Origin: Paraphoma chrysanthemicola
Lineage: Eukaryota > Ascomycota > Dothideomycetes > Pleosporales > Phaeosphaeriaceae
DNA: 64,000 nucleotides
Reading direction: 5' to 3'
Assembly: GCA_020744225.1 (NCBI GenBank)
Contig: JAGMWG010000007.1
Location: forward strand, 620,001-684,000
The notes beneath the pieces are model-generated. The model saw only the letters and a list, made by a program, of their open reading frames with translations, did no database searches and was not told the origin of the DNA. Shown here in pieces: positions 1 to 10,262 of this stretch. Numbering within the stretch: position 1 is the stretch's first letter; every line of letters starts with the position of its first letter. The translations under genes were made by a program, and so were the position numbers.

Positions 1-605
1 TCATGAACCATGACTCGATCTCTTCCTTCTGCTCCTTCAATGCAGTGACCTTGGGCAACAGGGTCCAGAAATATAGCCGAGGGTATGGACCAGGATAAAT
101 GTCCAAGAGCACCATGTTGACGTTTGGTAGTAAGTCCGCGAAGCTGCATGAGACTAGGAAGTAAGAACAGCCATGCCTCGCCTGAAGGTGTAGTTTCGTC
201 ATTAACGCGCGCTTATCCGCCGATATCTGACTGTCGATCCCAGTAAATGTGCTGAGAGATGAGAATCGAAAGGTGGTGTGAGACGACACCAGTTTCTTTG
301 CCTCGAAGTAGATTTGGCGACATGTTGAGAGGAGTGCAATGCGATTAGATGTCTCTTCTTGACCCGCTGATTGCGAGGCAATGCGAATCTCCCTCTCCTC
401 CGTGAGCTGGTCCGTGAAAGTATAGATCTGCTGGCTGAGGAAGTGGACGTAGATCATGTTGCGTAATTCGCCCGGTAAGCAGAAGAATGTAGATGTGCAC
501 GCATTGTGCTTGCCGCTGCGTCGTCCATTAGCCTATGCTCGTATGAGAGGGGAAATCCGCCGCTCACGCCGCATTGGAGGTGCCAGTTCTTCTACCTCGG
601 CGCAT
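1..605 (-). pseudogene. LPGELRN-family gene copy 1, frameshifted, cut by the left edge
   Basis: From 481 leftwards the minus strand encodes LLLPGELRNMIY, then a family-like STCRQIYFEAKKL segment and LLPNVNMVLLDIYPG, open to the window edge. Upstream, a 38-nt first exon (605-568) ends in phase 2 at a GTGAGC donor, and the matching acceptor is at 510-509 after a CTAAT branch site. This is the architecture of the intact copies. Reading on from that acceptor, however, gives a different frame from LPGELRN and meets a TGA, so a small deletion near 480-490 appears to have shifted the frame. A rescue that starts at a second ATG near 574 restores the frame but gives an atypical N-terminus. Function unknown; the family looks F-box-like. 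Confidence 0.6.
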
Positions 606-1252
606 GGTGAGGTTCAGAGCGGCATGCAGGTTATGCGTAGGTTTCCAGTAATACAAGCGCCGAATGTTTATGGTACTGCAAAAGTCGTTGAGTTGTGCAG
701 GAGACTGATATTTGCGGCGTTTGTGTCATCAAGTGAGGCGCGGTCAGTGAGGCGCGGTCCAGTGCACAGACCCACACTCCACTTTCACCTCCTCCCTCGT
801 AAACGCGCACACCCCACATCCAAACAAACAACCACATCACTCCCCAAGCTCAGTCCTATTATAGCTTGACATCTCTTCGGAAAAGTGAAAGCGCGGTCCT
901 TACATCACACTCAAAGTTCAAATCCTCCATCATCTGCGTCATACCCATGCGAACCCTGCAAAGTGCTCCTACGATCACTCAAAGCATGGCCTGTATCACA
1001 CTAGTACCCAATTTTGAAGACTCCTTGGAGAGTGCTTGTGGGATCCAAATCCCACTTTCTTTTTCTCTTATTGGCGATGGTGGTTTGGTAACTTGGCCAT
1101 GTATTCTGTGTTCTGGCGCTACTTTCACTAGCTAAGTAGACTCTATATCCTAGCATAGCCTTCGTTCAGTTGGCATCTTGACCGCTCGAGGTCATCAATT
1201 AGCCAAGCAGAACGCCATGATGCGCAGAAGCCCTGCTCTAAGTTTTCCTCCG
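606..1252. other. Intergenic, no gene seen
   Basis: No ORF with family similarity, splice-consistent structure or RNA gene could be recognised. The open frames here are short and overlap each other on both strands. Confidence 0.5.
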
Positions 1253-1930
1253 TCAAACAATCTCAATCTCCATCTCTTCCCCTTCACACTTCCTCACCCA
1301 CTCCTCCAACCGCTTCCGATTGCACACCTGAACCGCCGCCTGTGTCGACGGGCCATAAAACATCATCCCCGCCTCTTCAAACTCGACCCTGACAACGCGC
1401 GGAAACAACTCGTGAAACACATATTCCCTCCTCCTACATAGTGCCAAGAAGTCCACGACGATTCGGTGCTGAACCGTGATGGCCGTCAACTGCAACTCGA
1501 TCACTCTATTTCGTTGTGCCGCTGACTTGAAAAGCATGAGGTGAAGCAAGGCAAGAACCGTGTCGCAGCGAACAATCGTGGGCGTGAAGTTCAAGGCCGA
1601 GGTTTCATGGTGAAGGAGGCGGGAGACGTGCGGCAGGGCGACAGAGGGGCGGAATGGCGTGGAGAACTGAAGGGTATAGTGAAGCTCGTTGCGCATGCCG
1701 CTGAGTTGGGTAGTAGATGGGTTTTCGCAGAGGTAGGTGTAAATTTTGTTGCGCAGCTCGCCTGGTAGACGGAGGAACGGGGACTGAGTCGTGTTGAGCA
1801 CTGAGCTGCGCAGGGAATGTCAGTAGAGTGCGTGAGCAGAGATGTGGGAGGATACGTACACGGCATTGGCGATGTCCTTGCGTTCGTCGCGCTCACTGAT
1901 ACTCGGCTGCTTTGACGTAAAGTCGTTCAT
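1253..1930 (-). CDS. LPGELRN-family protein, copy 2
   Basis: Two exons (1930-1860, 1805-1253) joined by a 54-nt intron with GTACGT donor and GCAG acceptor, phase 2, giving about 207 aa. The N-terminal exon encodes MNDFTSKQPSISERDERKD. Exon 2 opens with SVLNTTQSPFLRLPGELRNK, the signature shared by all copies in this block, followed by a conserved LPHVSRLLHHETSAL stretch and a C-terminal FPRVVRVEFEEAG block matching the 'LPgVrxVxv' block of its relatives. No signal peptide, membrane segment or catalytic motif is visible. The LPxELRNxIY start resembles F-box-like/2EXR-type domains of ascomycetes; that assignment is an inference and no function is claimed. Confidence 0.8.
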
Positions 1931-2183
1931 TGTCGTACGTTGGCCTGGAGGTGGGTTGAGCAGTTGCAGTTGATGCGCGCAGGTAGTGTGGGGCTTTTGA
2001 GGTTTTTGTATTGGTGCGAGTCCTTCATACGTTGCGGGCTAGGCTACCTGGAAAGTGGCACCATAGGCACGCGAGTGAATGAGCGAATCCCGTGAACCTG
2101 TGAAGGCGCTTGCGTTTCCTTCCTTGACCTTTTCGTCTCCGTCTTGCACCCTAAACCCAAGCCAAGGACGTCATGGTGTGGAC

Positions 2184-3001
2184 TCAAGTGCGTGTAGGCC
2201 AGTCTCTCCCCCAAATCACTTCAACGCTTCCCTCCTTGCCCATCTTGCCACCAGTGACCCACTGCTCCATCAAGATCATGATCATCCAGAGCTGACCGCC
2301 TTTTTCTACATTGCTCAAGCCCTGCAAAGCCGAACGCTGCTTGCTATCCATCTCCAGAAACACGCGCCGAACTCCAGGCCACATCGACGCAAAAGACTCA
2401 CCTCCTAGGTTATTCTCACACCGCACCGTGACCTCTAGGATTAGCTCCTTAACGCGCGGGCTCTGGGATTCGGGCAGTTTTGAATGCAGGGCCCTCAAAG
2501 CTCCAACGGAAGGGCAGCGAACCGTGCTCAAACCCAGCGGCAAGAGCTTTGCCTCGTAATAGATCTTACTGCATACTTGAAGGAGGCTGAGAGCTTGAGG
2601 TAGGCGGCGGGATCCGAGAGCAAGAGAGCGACGACGACCAGTGGGAGCGGTGGGGCATCGGCGGGAAGAAATTGATCCATTTCCGCTGAGCGCGTACTCG
2701 TAGATGATATTCCGGATCTCGCGAGGCAGGCGTAGCAATGGCGACTCGCGATCGTTTCGCTCAGCACGATTATTCGGTTAGCTATGATGTCAGTTGCTCG
2801 GGAAGACAAGGCTATTTACTTCACGATCGCGAACACTTGAGCTCTGGCTTTGTTCGCTGCAGACAGCGAAAGCCTTGAAGGGACTCTGGGAGCTGGCGCG
2901 GCGACCTTGGGATGTGCGGCTTTCTGGTGCTGCTTGTACTCATGCTTGGGGTTGTTGGGGTTGTGATCGTACTTGTGATTGTATTTGTGCTTGGGCGCCA
3001 T
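2184..3001 (-). CDS. LPGELRN-family protein, copy 3, with a doubtful splice acceptor
   Basis: Exon 2 (about 2750-2184) encodes ESPLLRLPREIRNIIYEYAL, then LLQVCSKIYYEAKLLPLGL and a C-terminal MWPGVRRVFLEMD block, typical of the family. An upstream exon starting at ATG 3001 encodes a Lys/His/Asn/Pro-rich segment (MAPKHKYNHKYDHNPNNPKH) and ends at a GTAAAT donor in phase 2, like the other copies. The equivalent acceptor, just after a GCTAACCGAATAAT tract, reads CG instead of AG. A GAG seven nt downstream paired with an alternative GTGAAG donor keeps the frame. The gene may therefore be alternatively spliced or failing. Its first exon is about 180 nt, much longer than in sister copies (29-71 nt). 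Function unknown. Confidence 0.6.
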
Positions 3002-3262
3002 GTTGTCGAGGAGTTGAGCAGGTCTTCGATGGTCGTCTTTACAAGTTCGAGCAAAGAGTTGAGAAGAGAGGCGGGGAAGCAACGATATAGAGCGCGCCCA
3101 CGCTCGGACCTCTTCACCTCCACCCTCAAAAGTCATGTGACCATGCAAACGGGCCTGCACGCTCTCGACAGCCACACGCTTTTGTTCGGTGCTCGCCACG
3201 TTGTGATTCCGAGGTGTGTCGTAGCTCGGACTTCGTCGCCAGTGGCATGAGGAACCCGACAC

Positions 3263-4402
3263 TCAAGCCGCCGCTTGCTGTTTCTTCTTCGCAAACAGCA
3301 CAGCCTTATGCATCCTCTCTTCGTATCCAGCGCTCTCACCACGGTGCCCTTCCATCCAGCATTTCTGGCAATACAAATCGTTGTCGCACCCGAGACACCT
3401 CAATGTGGCATCGTCCTGGCATATGACACACCAGGTGTCGATCTCGTCATCAATCCGCTTCTGAAGATTCGACCCGATGGGCGGCTTCTTTCGAGGCGCG
3501 AAGGATGGTGCGGATGGCAGGCCTAGCGAGTCGGTCTGCGATGGCGATGGAGCAGACAGGGCGGCGAGTCGTGCTGTGAAGGCGTCCTCTATGGCTTGGG
3601 TGCGGTCGAAGTCGTCTTCAGGAAGGGCTGTGGGAGCAGATGGGAGGCTTAGGCCGCCATCCTCTTTCTCATTCTTGTTGTCTCCTGCGGTAGAGTTTTG
3701 GTCGTCCTCGGGCGGTGGAGATGGAGGGTCGTACTTCTTGCTTATTTCTAGCTCAGCCATGACTCTTGCGATCACGTCGTCGGCCTCCTCAGCCTCAGTT
3801 TTCTTCTTGCCCTCGTCATCCTCGCCATCGTCAGACGTGTCGTCTTCCGTCTTGGCCGCGACAGTTCCGCTGCCTACATTGACCTCGATGCTCTCCCAAT
3901 CTGTGAGCTCCTCTTTACTCAGACTCTTCTGTGTGCGATTTGGTTGTGTGTCTTGCGCCCTGCTATTCACGACTTCTGGCAATATCTTCTTCATGTCTCG
4001 CAGCAACTTCCCGACATCTTGCTGCTCCTTGTTCGATATGTCCCATTCTTTTCGGTCGCCAACAGCCCCATTCAGCTCTCCAAGCAACTCCTCGAGACTC
4101 TTCTCATCCTCTTCATTGAACTCGACCTTGTCTCCTCCAACTCCCTCGGCAATGCCTTCAAGGTAACTTGGCGCGCCGGGTGCGGCTAGTGGGGCGCTGG
4201 CATTCTCCGTGGAAGTAGTTCGCGACGGCTGTGGTGAGGCGGAGGGCGAGGCAGAACCGAGACGCGCAAATCTTGCTGCGAGATCTTCGGCTGGCTTTGG
4301 GGAGCTAGAGGGGGCGATGGAAGAGCTATAGTTGGTATCGAGGCTCACGCTGGACTTCTTCAGCGCATTGAGGCGAGCGAGGAAATCCTCATCTGATGGC
4401 AT
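3263..4402 (-). CDS. ANCHR/ZFYVE19-like zinc-finger protein
   Basis: Intronless, 379 aa. The N-terminus has FLARLNALKKSS, resembling the MIM-type helix with which abscission-checkpoint proteins bind VPS4. A long acidic, Ser-rich low-complexity middle follows. At residues 325-353 a compact zinc finger (CVIC...CLGC...CQKCWMEGH) gives a Cys-x2-Cys ladder ending in His, like the B-box-type finger at the C-terminus of ANCHR (abscission/NoCut checkpoint regulator). In animals ANCHR retains VPS4 at the midbody; a cytokinesis or ESCRT role here is inference from the family. The start is the first ATG, close to a conserved N-terminal motif. It is transcribed divergently from the DsbA-like gene at 4917. 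Confidence 0.8.
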   Translation of the reverse strand: MPSDEDFLARLNALKKSSVSLDTNYSSSIAPSSSPKPAEDLAARFARLGSASPSASPQPSRTTSTENASAPLAAPGAPSYLEGIAEGVGGDKVEFNEEDEKSLEELLGELNGAVGDRKEWDISNKEQQDVGKLLRDMKKILPEVVNSRAQDTQPNRTQKSLSKEELTDWESIEVNVGSGTVAAKTEDDTSDDGEDDEGKKKTEAEEADDVIARVMAELEISKKYDPPSPPPEDDQNSTAGDNKNEKEDGGLSLPSAPTALPEDDFDRTQAIEDAFTARLAALSAPSPSQTDSLGLPSAPSFAPRKKPPIGSNLQKRIDDEIDTWCVICQDDATLRCLGCDNDLYCQKCWMEGHRGESAGYEERMHKAVLFAKKKQQAAA

Positions 4403-4916
4403 GGCACGTCACGGATGATTCAGACACAGGTCAATGGTTTATGCGGGAATCGTATTCATGTATACGAAGCGTATAAGTTGTCCTTGACCGATAGCGTGGT
4501 GTTGAGAGGTGAAGCTCGGGGGTGTGCGGAGTTGAGCTTGGACGAAGCGTGACGCGTTGCGGGGCAAAGTCGCGTGCATCTGTCGTCCACTCCACCACCG
4601 TCCAGCATTCCCTGTGTGCTGGATAACCTGATAAGAGGTCCAGAAGTTTTTTGCGTTTCTAATCAGAGATCGAACAGGGTGTTGGAAATGCGAAAGGTTT
4701 CCAACAGTCGTCTTCGTCATGCCTCTCGGTCTAGATGGGACGCTGACATCACACATCGAGCTTCCGCCTTCCGAAGCTACCCCTCGAGCCATTGCACCTT
4801 AACATTGCGTGCTCTCACATGAGACTTTGAAGCGCATAGAAAAGCCCTTGACCTGCCCGCGACTTCCACTCCTACCAAATACATCTCAATTCCCAACTAT
4901 AGTCTCATCAACAGCA
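4403..4916. promoter_or_regulatory. Shared upstream region of two divergent genes
   Basis: 514 bp between the start codons of the ANCHR-like gene (minus) and the DsbA-like gene (plus), so both promoters must lie here. A 117-codon minus-strand ORF inside it has no recognisable domain and was not called. Confidence 0.5.
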
Positions 4917-5601
4917 ATGGCTCTCGCACCCAAGTTTGCCGGCCAGAAATTGGCCTCGAGCGCTATCCAGCCCAAAGCCGTCCACACGCTCGAGATCTGT
5001 ATGAGCATATGAGACGATGAATGTGTCATGAGACTAACCACCACATACAGACCTCGACTACGTGTGCCCATTCAGCGCCAAGATCTTCAAGACCGTCTAC
5101 ACCACCAACCTCCGCAAAACCCTCCTCGACAAGTACGGCGACCGCGTCGTGACCATCTTCCGCCAGCAGATCCAGCCCTGGCACCCCAGCTCCACCCTCG
5201 TCCACGAAGCCGGCTATGCCGTGCAAAAGGTCGACTCCTCCAAGTTCTACGAGTTCAGCGCCGCCCTGTTCGACCAGCAGAAGGACTTCTTCGACGTGAG
5301 CGTCGTCAATGAGACCCGAAATGCAACATATAAGCGCCTGGCCAAGATCGCGGGCAGTGTTGGTGTAGATGAGAAGAAGGTGTATGACTTGCTTGAGATC
5401 AGCGATAAGCCGGGTGAGGACGGAAGCTTGAATTCGGGCAACAAGGTCACCGATGATGTGAAGATCCAGGTCAAGGCGAATAGGCTTACTGGTGTGCACG
5501 TTACTCCTACTGTGGTCTTCGATGGTGTGGTTGCGAATGAGATATCGAGCAGTTGGACTGAGAGCCAGTGGGAGGAGTGGCTGGAGAAGAATGCGAAATG
5601 A
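4917..5601 (+). CDS. DsbA/thioredoxin-fold protein lacking the second active-site cysteine
   Basis: Two exons (4917-4998, 5051-5601; 52-nt intron, GTATGA...ACAG), 210 aa. The fold signature is a Y-V-C33-P-F-S36 segment at the start of the first helix, where redox-active family members have CxxC, and a cis-proline loop VTPTVVFDG around Pro180. With serine at the fourth position it cannot form the usual disulfide. It may be a monothiol or a non-redox thioredoxin_4-type protein. The sequence between is mostly helical and acidic. There is no clear signal peptide, so a cytosolic location is likely. Substrate unknown. The family call is from fold motifs; the biochemical role is inference. Confidence 0.82.
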
Positions 5602-5824
5602 CTACCTAGTGAGTCCAAGGCGTACAAGCTATGAAGCAGTCCAAGGTAGACTGTAGCTGAATTGAGTGCCCTAGTCTTAAGTGAGAGTGTTATGGGAGGT
5701 GACGTCAGCAGTTTTCTTGACTTTAATGTTTGTTTTGTCCTTCGCGCCTGCCTCAGACTCACCACCACAACAGAGCGACCTCGAATCAATCACACCAAAG
5801 ACCAGCGGCACATGCGTCGAACAC

Positions 5825-6594
5825 ATGGAGTCGTCGGACGCATGGACTCCTTCGCAGCTCGCGAAGGTCGTGGCGAACATCATGTAAGTTTGGCCAGGCT
5901 GTGATTCCTGCCGCTATACTGACATGGCTGCAGCACTGAGCGCAACAGTCGTGGGTCCCCGCTCTTGCGCCTGCCTGGAGAGATACGAAATATCATCTAC
6001 GGCTATATCCTTGGAGGTAAGACGTTCATGGCGGCGCAAAACAAGACAGCCCCAAACCACTCCTGCTGGGTATACACCGCTCGTTCACACTACAACGACG
6101 TAATTTCCTAATTCGGGGCCCAAGACTGCACAGCGGACCTCACTCTCCTCAGCATATGACACCAGATCCATCAGGAAGCTCACCTGCTCCCCTTCTCACA
6201 GAATACATGGAATTTCAACGGTCTCGACGATGTCTCTGACGCCGCCAAATCCTTTCCACGTTCATCACAAGCCCGAGCAATCACGCATGTGATGATCAAT
6301 GATTCAATTGGCTTCCGAACACAAGACCCCGACGTCGGTGACTGGTTGGACGGCGCGAAATCAAAAAGATTGGTCTTTCTGGATCTTTTCCCGAGCACGC
6401 GGCATGTGCATTTAGACTTGTTTTTCACCAATAATCTCGCGTTCATCAGGCACGTACATTCAGACCAGTGGCAAAGGCACATGGACTCTCGCGGATGGCA
6501 AATCGACGCAATGAAGGAGTGGATATCGGAGGGCAGCGATAGGAATATCTACTTTGACATTCCAGCTTTGCTTCAAGCACCCAGATACAGGTAA
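5825..6594 (+). pseudogene. LPGELRN-family copy 4, broken by two in-frame stops
   Basis: Exon 1 (5825-5883, MESSDAWTPSQLAKVVANI) and a 50-nt phase-2 intron (GTAAGT...GCAG) are intact and exon 2 begins ITERNSRGSPLLRLPGEIRN. Family homology then continues in one frame through QIHQEAHLLPFSQNTW, a RAITHVMIND block and LFPSTRHVHLDLF to a TAA at 6592-6594, but it is interrupted by TAA at 6109-6111 and TGA at 6157-6159. A possible intron from the GTAAGA at about 6017 to the CAG before 6166 would remove both stops but joins out of frame. The copy therefore looks recently dead. It sits 238 bp upstream of an intact sister. Confidence 0.8.
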
Positions 6595-6831
6595 GCTGCG
6601 AATGAACAGCCTCGAGGCTGTGTCAAAGTCGGATAAGCGATTTGAGGTACAGTGCGCATACAAGCAGGTTTCACTTCCTATTAGTTCTCATTCAAAGTGC
6701 GGAGGAGCAAGTCGTCTACCCTACGAAGGATTAGGTTGCCAGTACATAAAGCCAATGCTCTCCCCTCGTAGCAATTTCTCACAAACGGCTCATTTCCCTA
6801 CACCCACCCCCGACAACCAAATTTGCCAAAC

Positions 6832-7708
6832 ATGTCGCAACTTGCCACTAATCATACCGCACCCCAATGCCACAACGTCGAGTAAATTAATCCCGCAACA
6901 GTATCTACAAAAGCTAACCGAACACAGCGCAGGCCGCAACCAGCGCACCTGCTCATTCCTCCACCTCCCTCCAGAGATCAGAAATTTAATCTACAGCTAC
7001 GTTCTCGGAGGCAGGACAATCACCCTCGGACGCTGCAGTTGCACAGCTTTCTGGGGCGAGAAGCCCCGACAGCTCGGCAGCCCGGTCTTCCACGACACTG
7101 CGCTTCTCAGCACATGTCGCCAAATCCACACCGAAGCGCACATGCTGCCATTCCAACTCAACCGCTTCTCTCTCAATAGAATGTGCGAACTATCGAGCCA
7201 TAGCTTCCGCCGCTTCACTTCCGCCCAGCTCCGCGCAATCACGCACGTCCGAATCAGAGTCCATCTCGCCATCTCGCAGCAGACCTGGGCTCTTCACAAC
7301 GCCGATGTCTATAATCAATTAGATATCTATTGCGTCAAGAATATCCGTTTCAGAGATATACTCCCGGGAGTCCGATCGGTGCAGCTCGATGTACTCACGT
7401 CGGAGTGTGTGCTTGAGGGGGATGCCGACAGGCTGGGATACGATCGGCAGAAAATACTAGCAGAGAAGAGGACGAGAATCGGGTTCTTCAAGGAGTGGGT
7501 GCTTGGTTATGGGGAGGGAGCGAAGGAGATTGAGATTGAGTTTAGTCCTTTGACGCGTGGAAAGCCGTTGGGCGGTAGTGTACATGACGGTGTGATGGGT
7601 CGCTACAAGCCAGATGGCATAATAGAGGTGAATTTGAGGAGAGCAGTGAAAGATCTCTTGGCACAAACACCGCCATGGGTCGATTTGCCAACGAGGAGCG
7701 TGGAATGA
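6832..7708 (+). CDS. LPGELRN-family protein, copy 5
   Basis: Two exons (6832-6881, 6928-7708) with a 46-nt phase-2 intron, donor GTAAAT, branch GCTAAC, acceptor ACACAG, 276 aa. The first exon is MSQLATNHTAPQCHNV. Exon 2 begins DAGRNQRTCSFLHLPPEIRN and continues with LLSTCRQIHTEAHMLPFQLN, LRAITHVRIRVHLA and ILPGVRSVQLDVL. It is the longest intact copy, with about 60 extra C-terminal residues after the conserved FFKEWVLGY. An open frame extends upstream from 6554, but the spliced start is preferred because it reproduces the family's exon 1/intron 1 pattern. Function unknown. Confidence 0.8.
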
Positions 7709-7908
7709 AAGGGCACTTCGTTTGCTGTTCTGTGATTGCTTGAAGGCGATGTGCACAATCCCTACGACTCATATCGCAGCCTCCTTCTTCTAGATAACAC
7801 TCTTGCCCACTCACGCCTCTAGAGCTAAACACCTTTCGTCAACTATACGCCCGTTCAACTATCACATCTCAACCATCACGAGTTCGATCGTCCACGTCTT
7901 CGACCAGC

Positions 7909-8638
7909 ATGAACAGCATCCCAATCCAGGAGCATCCGCACGCTGCCATGTGAGCATAGAATCTGCAAGTGCGCCTTTCGAAGTTACTAACGTTGTATAG
8001 TACTCAGCGTAACGATCGCAAATCTCCGCTCTTGCGCCTCCCGGGCGAGCTGCGGACTCAAATCTATGAACTTGTTTTTACCGAAGACGATGGCTATCAT
8101 GTCCAGTGCTCTGCACGCTCGAACCGCTATTCCTTCCGGGCATCACCTTGGTCATCAGAGAATCGTCTTTCCGTTCTTCGCACATGCCACCGTATCTTCG
8201 GAGAAGCTGCGCTCCTCCATACTCAATGTGTTCAAATTCGATGGCTTGGGGCCTTTATGCCTGTTGAAGTGTCAGAATAACCTCAACTCAATCCAGCTAT
8301 CAGCGATTCGCTCCATCAGCGTCAGCACTGAGTGTATCAGTCTTGATGGCAGTACTCTCTTCAAGGTCCAAAGCGGTTCTCTGTCCAAAATACTCCCCGG
8401 AGTGCGGGAGGTCAATGTTAACGAGATGTGCAGTTTTTGCATGGAGATCAGTAGGCAAGACCCCTCGGAGGCCTGGCTTCCCGAACACGAGCTACAGAAA
8501 TTGAAAAAGCAAAGGGAAACCTTCATTGCGTGGCTTGAGCGCGACAATGTGGGATTGCGCATAACATTAGGCAAAGCTCGTCAGAAACAAAATAAGTCAT
8601 TTCTGCAGATAGTGTATAATCACGACAAGATTCTTTGA
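7909..8638 (+). pseudogene. LPGELRN-family copy 6, frameshifted
   Basis: Exon 1 (7909-7949, MNSIPIQEHPHAA) and a 51-nt phase-2 intron lead into ITQRNDRKSPLLRLPGELRT. The family's TCHRIFGEAALLH block is read in this frame up to about 8220. Homology then jumps to another frame with LNVFKFDGLG, IQLSAIRSISVST and ILPGVREVNVNEM, ending at 8638. The shift lies in CTCCATACTCAATG at 8213-8226 and equals one extra or two missing bases. Both halves are otherwise clean, so this is either a recent mutation or a sequencing error. No intron joining the frames is visible at the breakpoint. Confidence 0.75.
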
Positions 8639-10073
8639 CGGGACTTTACTTGTAGGATCTTGCGATGGGTTTGCTTTCAATCTCCACATACTGCACTGGT
8701 AGTGAACAAAAGCATAGTCAGTAGGAAATCATGACGGACATGGGGCTAAATAGAACGTTCGGTGGCAATCATGGTGGTAAGGAGTTCGAAAAGGACAGCA
8801 ACGTCGCTACCAGGCTTAGCAGTAGTACTTTAGTAGTACCAACCATAATCATGAGGCCGGTCATCACGTTGCTCATTGGCTGTCCGAACTAATTGAGACT
8901 TCTTGTTTTCATGGGATATCTGGAGAACAATGGCAGACGTTCAAGTAAAAACCATAAAAATATCGCACCATGTACTTTGTTCGGACCGAATTCCACTATT
9001 GGCAACACTGATATAGAAAGCGAAGGCTGGCCGCAATCGCTTTACAAAATTCATTGCTCCAATGGTAGCTCCACGTAACTCTCTTCTCTCATACCTCAGT
9101 CGATTTCTCTATCTGGGACTAACTTGTACCTGTCCAAGTGTAACACATTTGCAATAATTGGGCAGAGCTATAATAAGAAGCGAGCGACCAAATCTTGAGA
9201 CCAACATGCGGGACAAGAGAAAGACCGAGAGCGTAATGTACAACTTTCAATCTGGCGCCAGCAATCTTGACCATCAATTGATGGACATCATAGAGCGTAA
9301 TCAAAGGCCAGTGCGCTCTCATTTGGTTACCCTGCCATACCCGCAGCCTTATTCGGTCATAAATCTTTCACGAAAGAACGTCTACACGCTGTACATGATC
9401 GCGCTTCGTCCAAATTGCTTCTTTGACCCTATATTAAGCGTCGGCCTGCTCGTTCAAGCTAGAGTTGGTTTGACGGCAGCTTACCGATCAGTGTACACTC
9501 AGACTGGTTTGCTCACGTACCTCGCCGCGATGTCGTGTTTCCATACTCTCGACACGTTCAATACTTTCATCTGTTATTTTATAGTGGCTGAATGTGTTAT
9601 AATTTCCGCTGCCAAGGTCCACTTTAGTGGCACTTCAGCCATGAATAATATGGTATGTGGAACGTGGACAAGAATAAATATGAACTGAGGAAAGTGTTGC
9701 CGCGTGTACGCCGCGTGAAGGTACGGTACAAAAGGCGTTCGATTTTTGGGTACTTTTGGGCTTTGTGCTGAGTTCAGCAAGATCTTGGTTACGATGCTTG
9801 ACGATTGAATTCGGGAGGGTAGCAGCGGGAGCATCAATGTCCTCATTACAAGCAAACATCTGAATTGGGATGAACGGCGAGTTCTAGTCAAACTTATATA
9901 GAGAGATCCAAATGCATGTGGTTAGTACAGCTTCGTCTATGGGAAGGCAGAGAAATGGGGACCTGGTCCCAATGCAACCTCGGGAGTGAGACCGCGTTCT
10001 GTGTCCGAGTTCGTGCCACTTCATGCTTAGATCTGTATCAGAAGAGACGAATTAGAGTGAAATCGTGAAAGCA
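8639..10073. other. Intergenic, no gene seen
   Basis: About 1.4 kb with no recognisable protein family, tRNA or transposon. A 176-codon plus-strand frame at 9158-9688 opens on a non-ATG codon and has no recognised similarity. Confidence 0.5.
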
Positions 10074-10175
10074 ATGTGGCAGAACAGTTGCAAGCATTAC
10101 GTCATTCGACAGTTCACTTTGACTTCTTCTCCCACGCTTGACCATTCTTTACCATTCCTATACCTAGCCCTCGTC

Positions 10176-10224
10176 CTCGACCTCAACCTCGACCTCAACC
10201 TCGACCTTAATCCTGACCTCAACC
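10176..10224 (+). repeat. 12-bp tandem repeat upstream of copy 7
   Basis: About four imperfect units of CTCGACCTCAAC. The tract lies 39 bp before the favoured ATG of copy 7 and is in the same open frame, where it would encode (Leu-Asp-Leu-Asn)n if translation began at an upstream ATG near 10074. Confidence 0.85.
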
Positions 10225-10262
10225 GTGATCGGAGATTCATTCGGGACCGTCTTTCGGGAACA

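Noticed and set aside
3477..4166. Long Ser-rich plus-strand ORF
   Set aside because: Exact antisense shadow of the acidic, Ser-rich middle of the ANCHR-like gene.
4439..4792. 117-codon minus-strand ORF
   Set aside because: Lies in the divergent promoter region with no domain similarity; likely chance.
6017..6165. Intron that would remove both stops in copy 4
   Set aside because: Donor GTAAGA and acceptor CCAG exist, but the junction changes frame relative to the conserved downstream block.
9158..9688. 176-codon plus-strand ORF
   Set aside because: Opens on a non-ATG codon, shows no recognisable domain or family block, and no splice-consistent extension.
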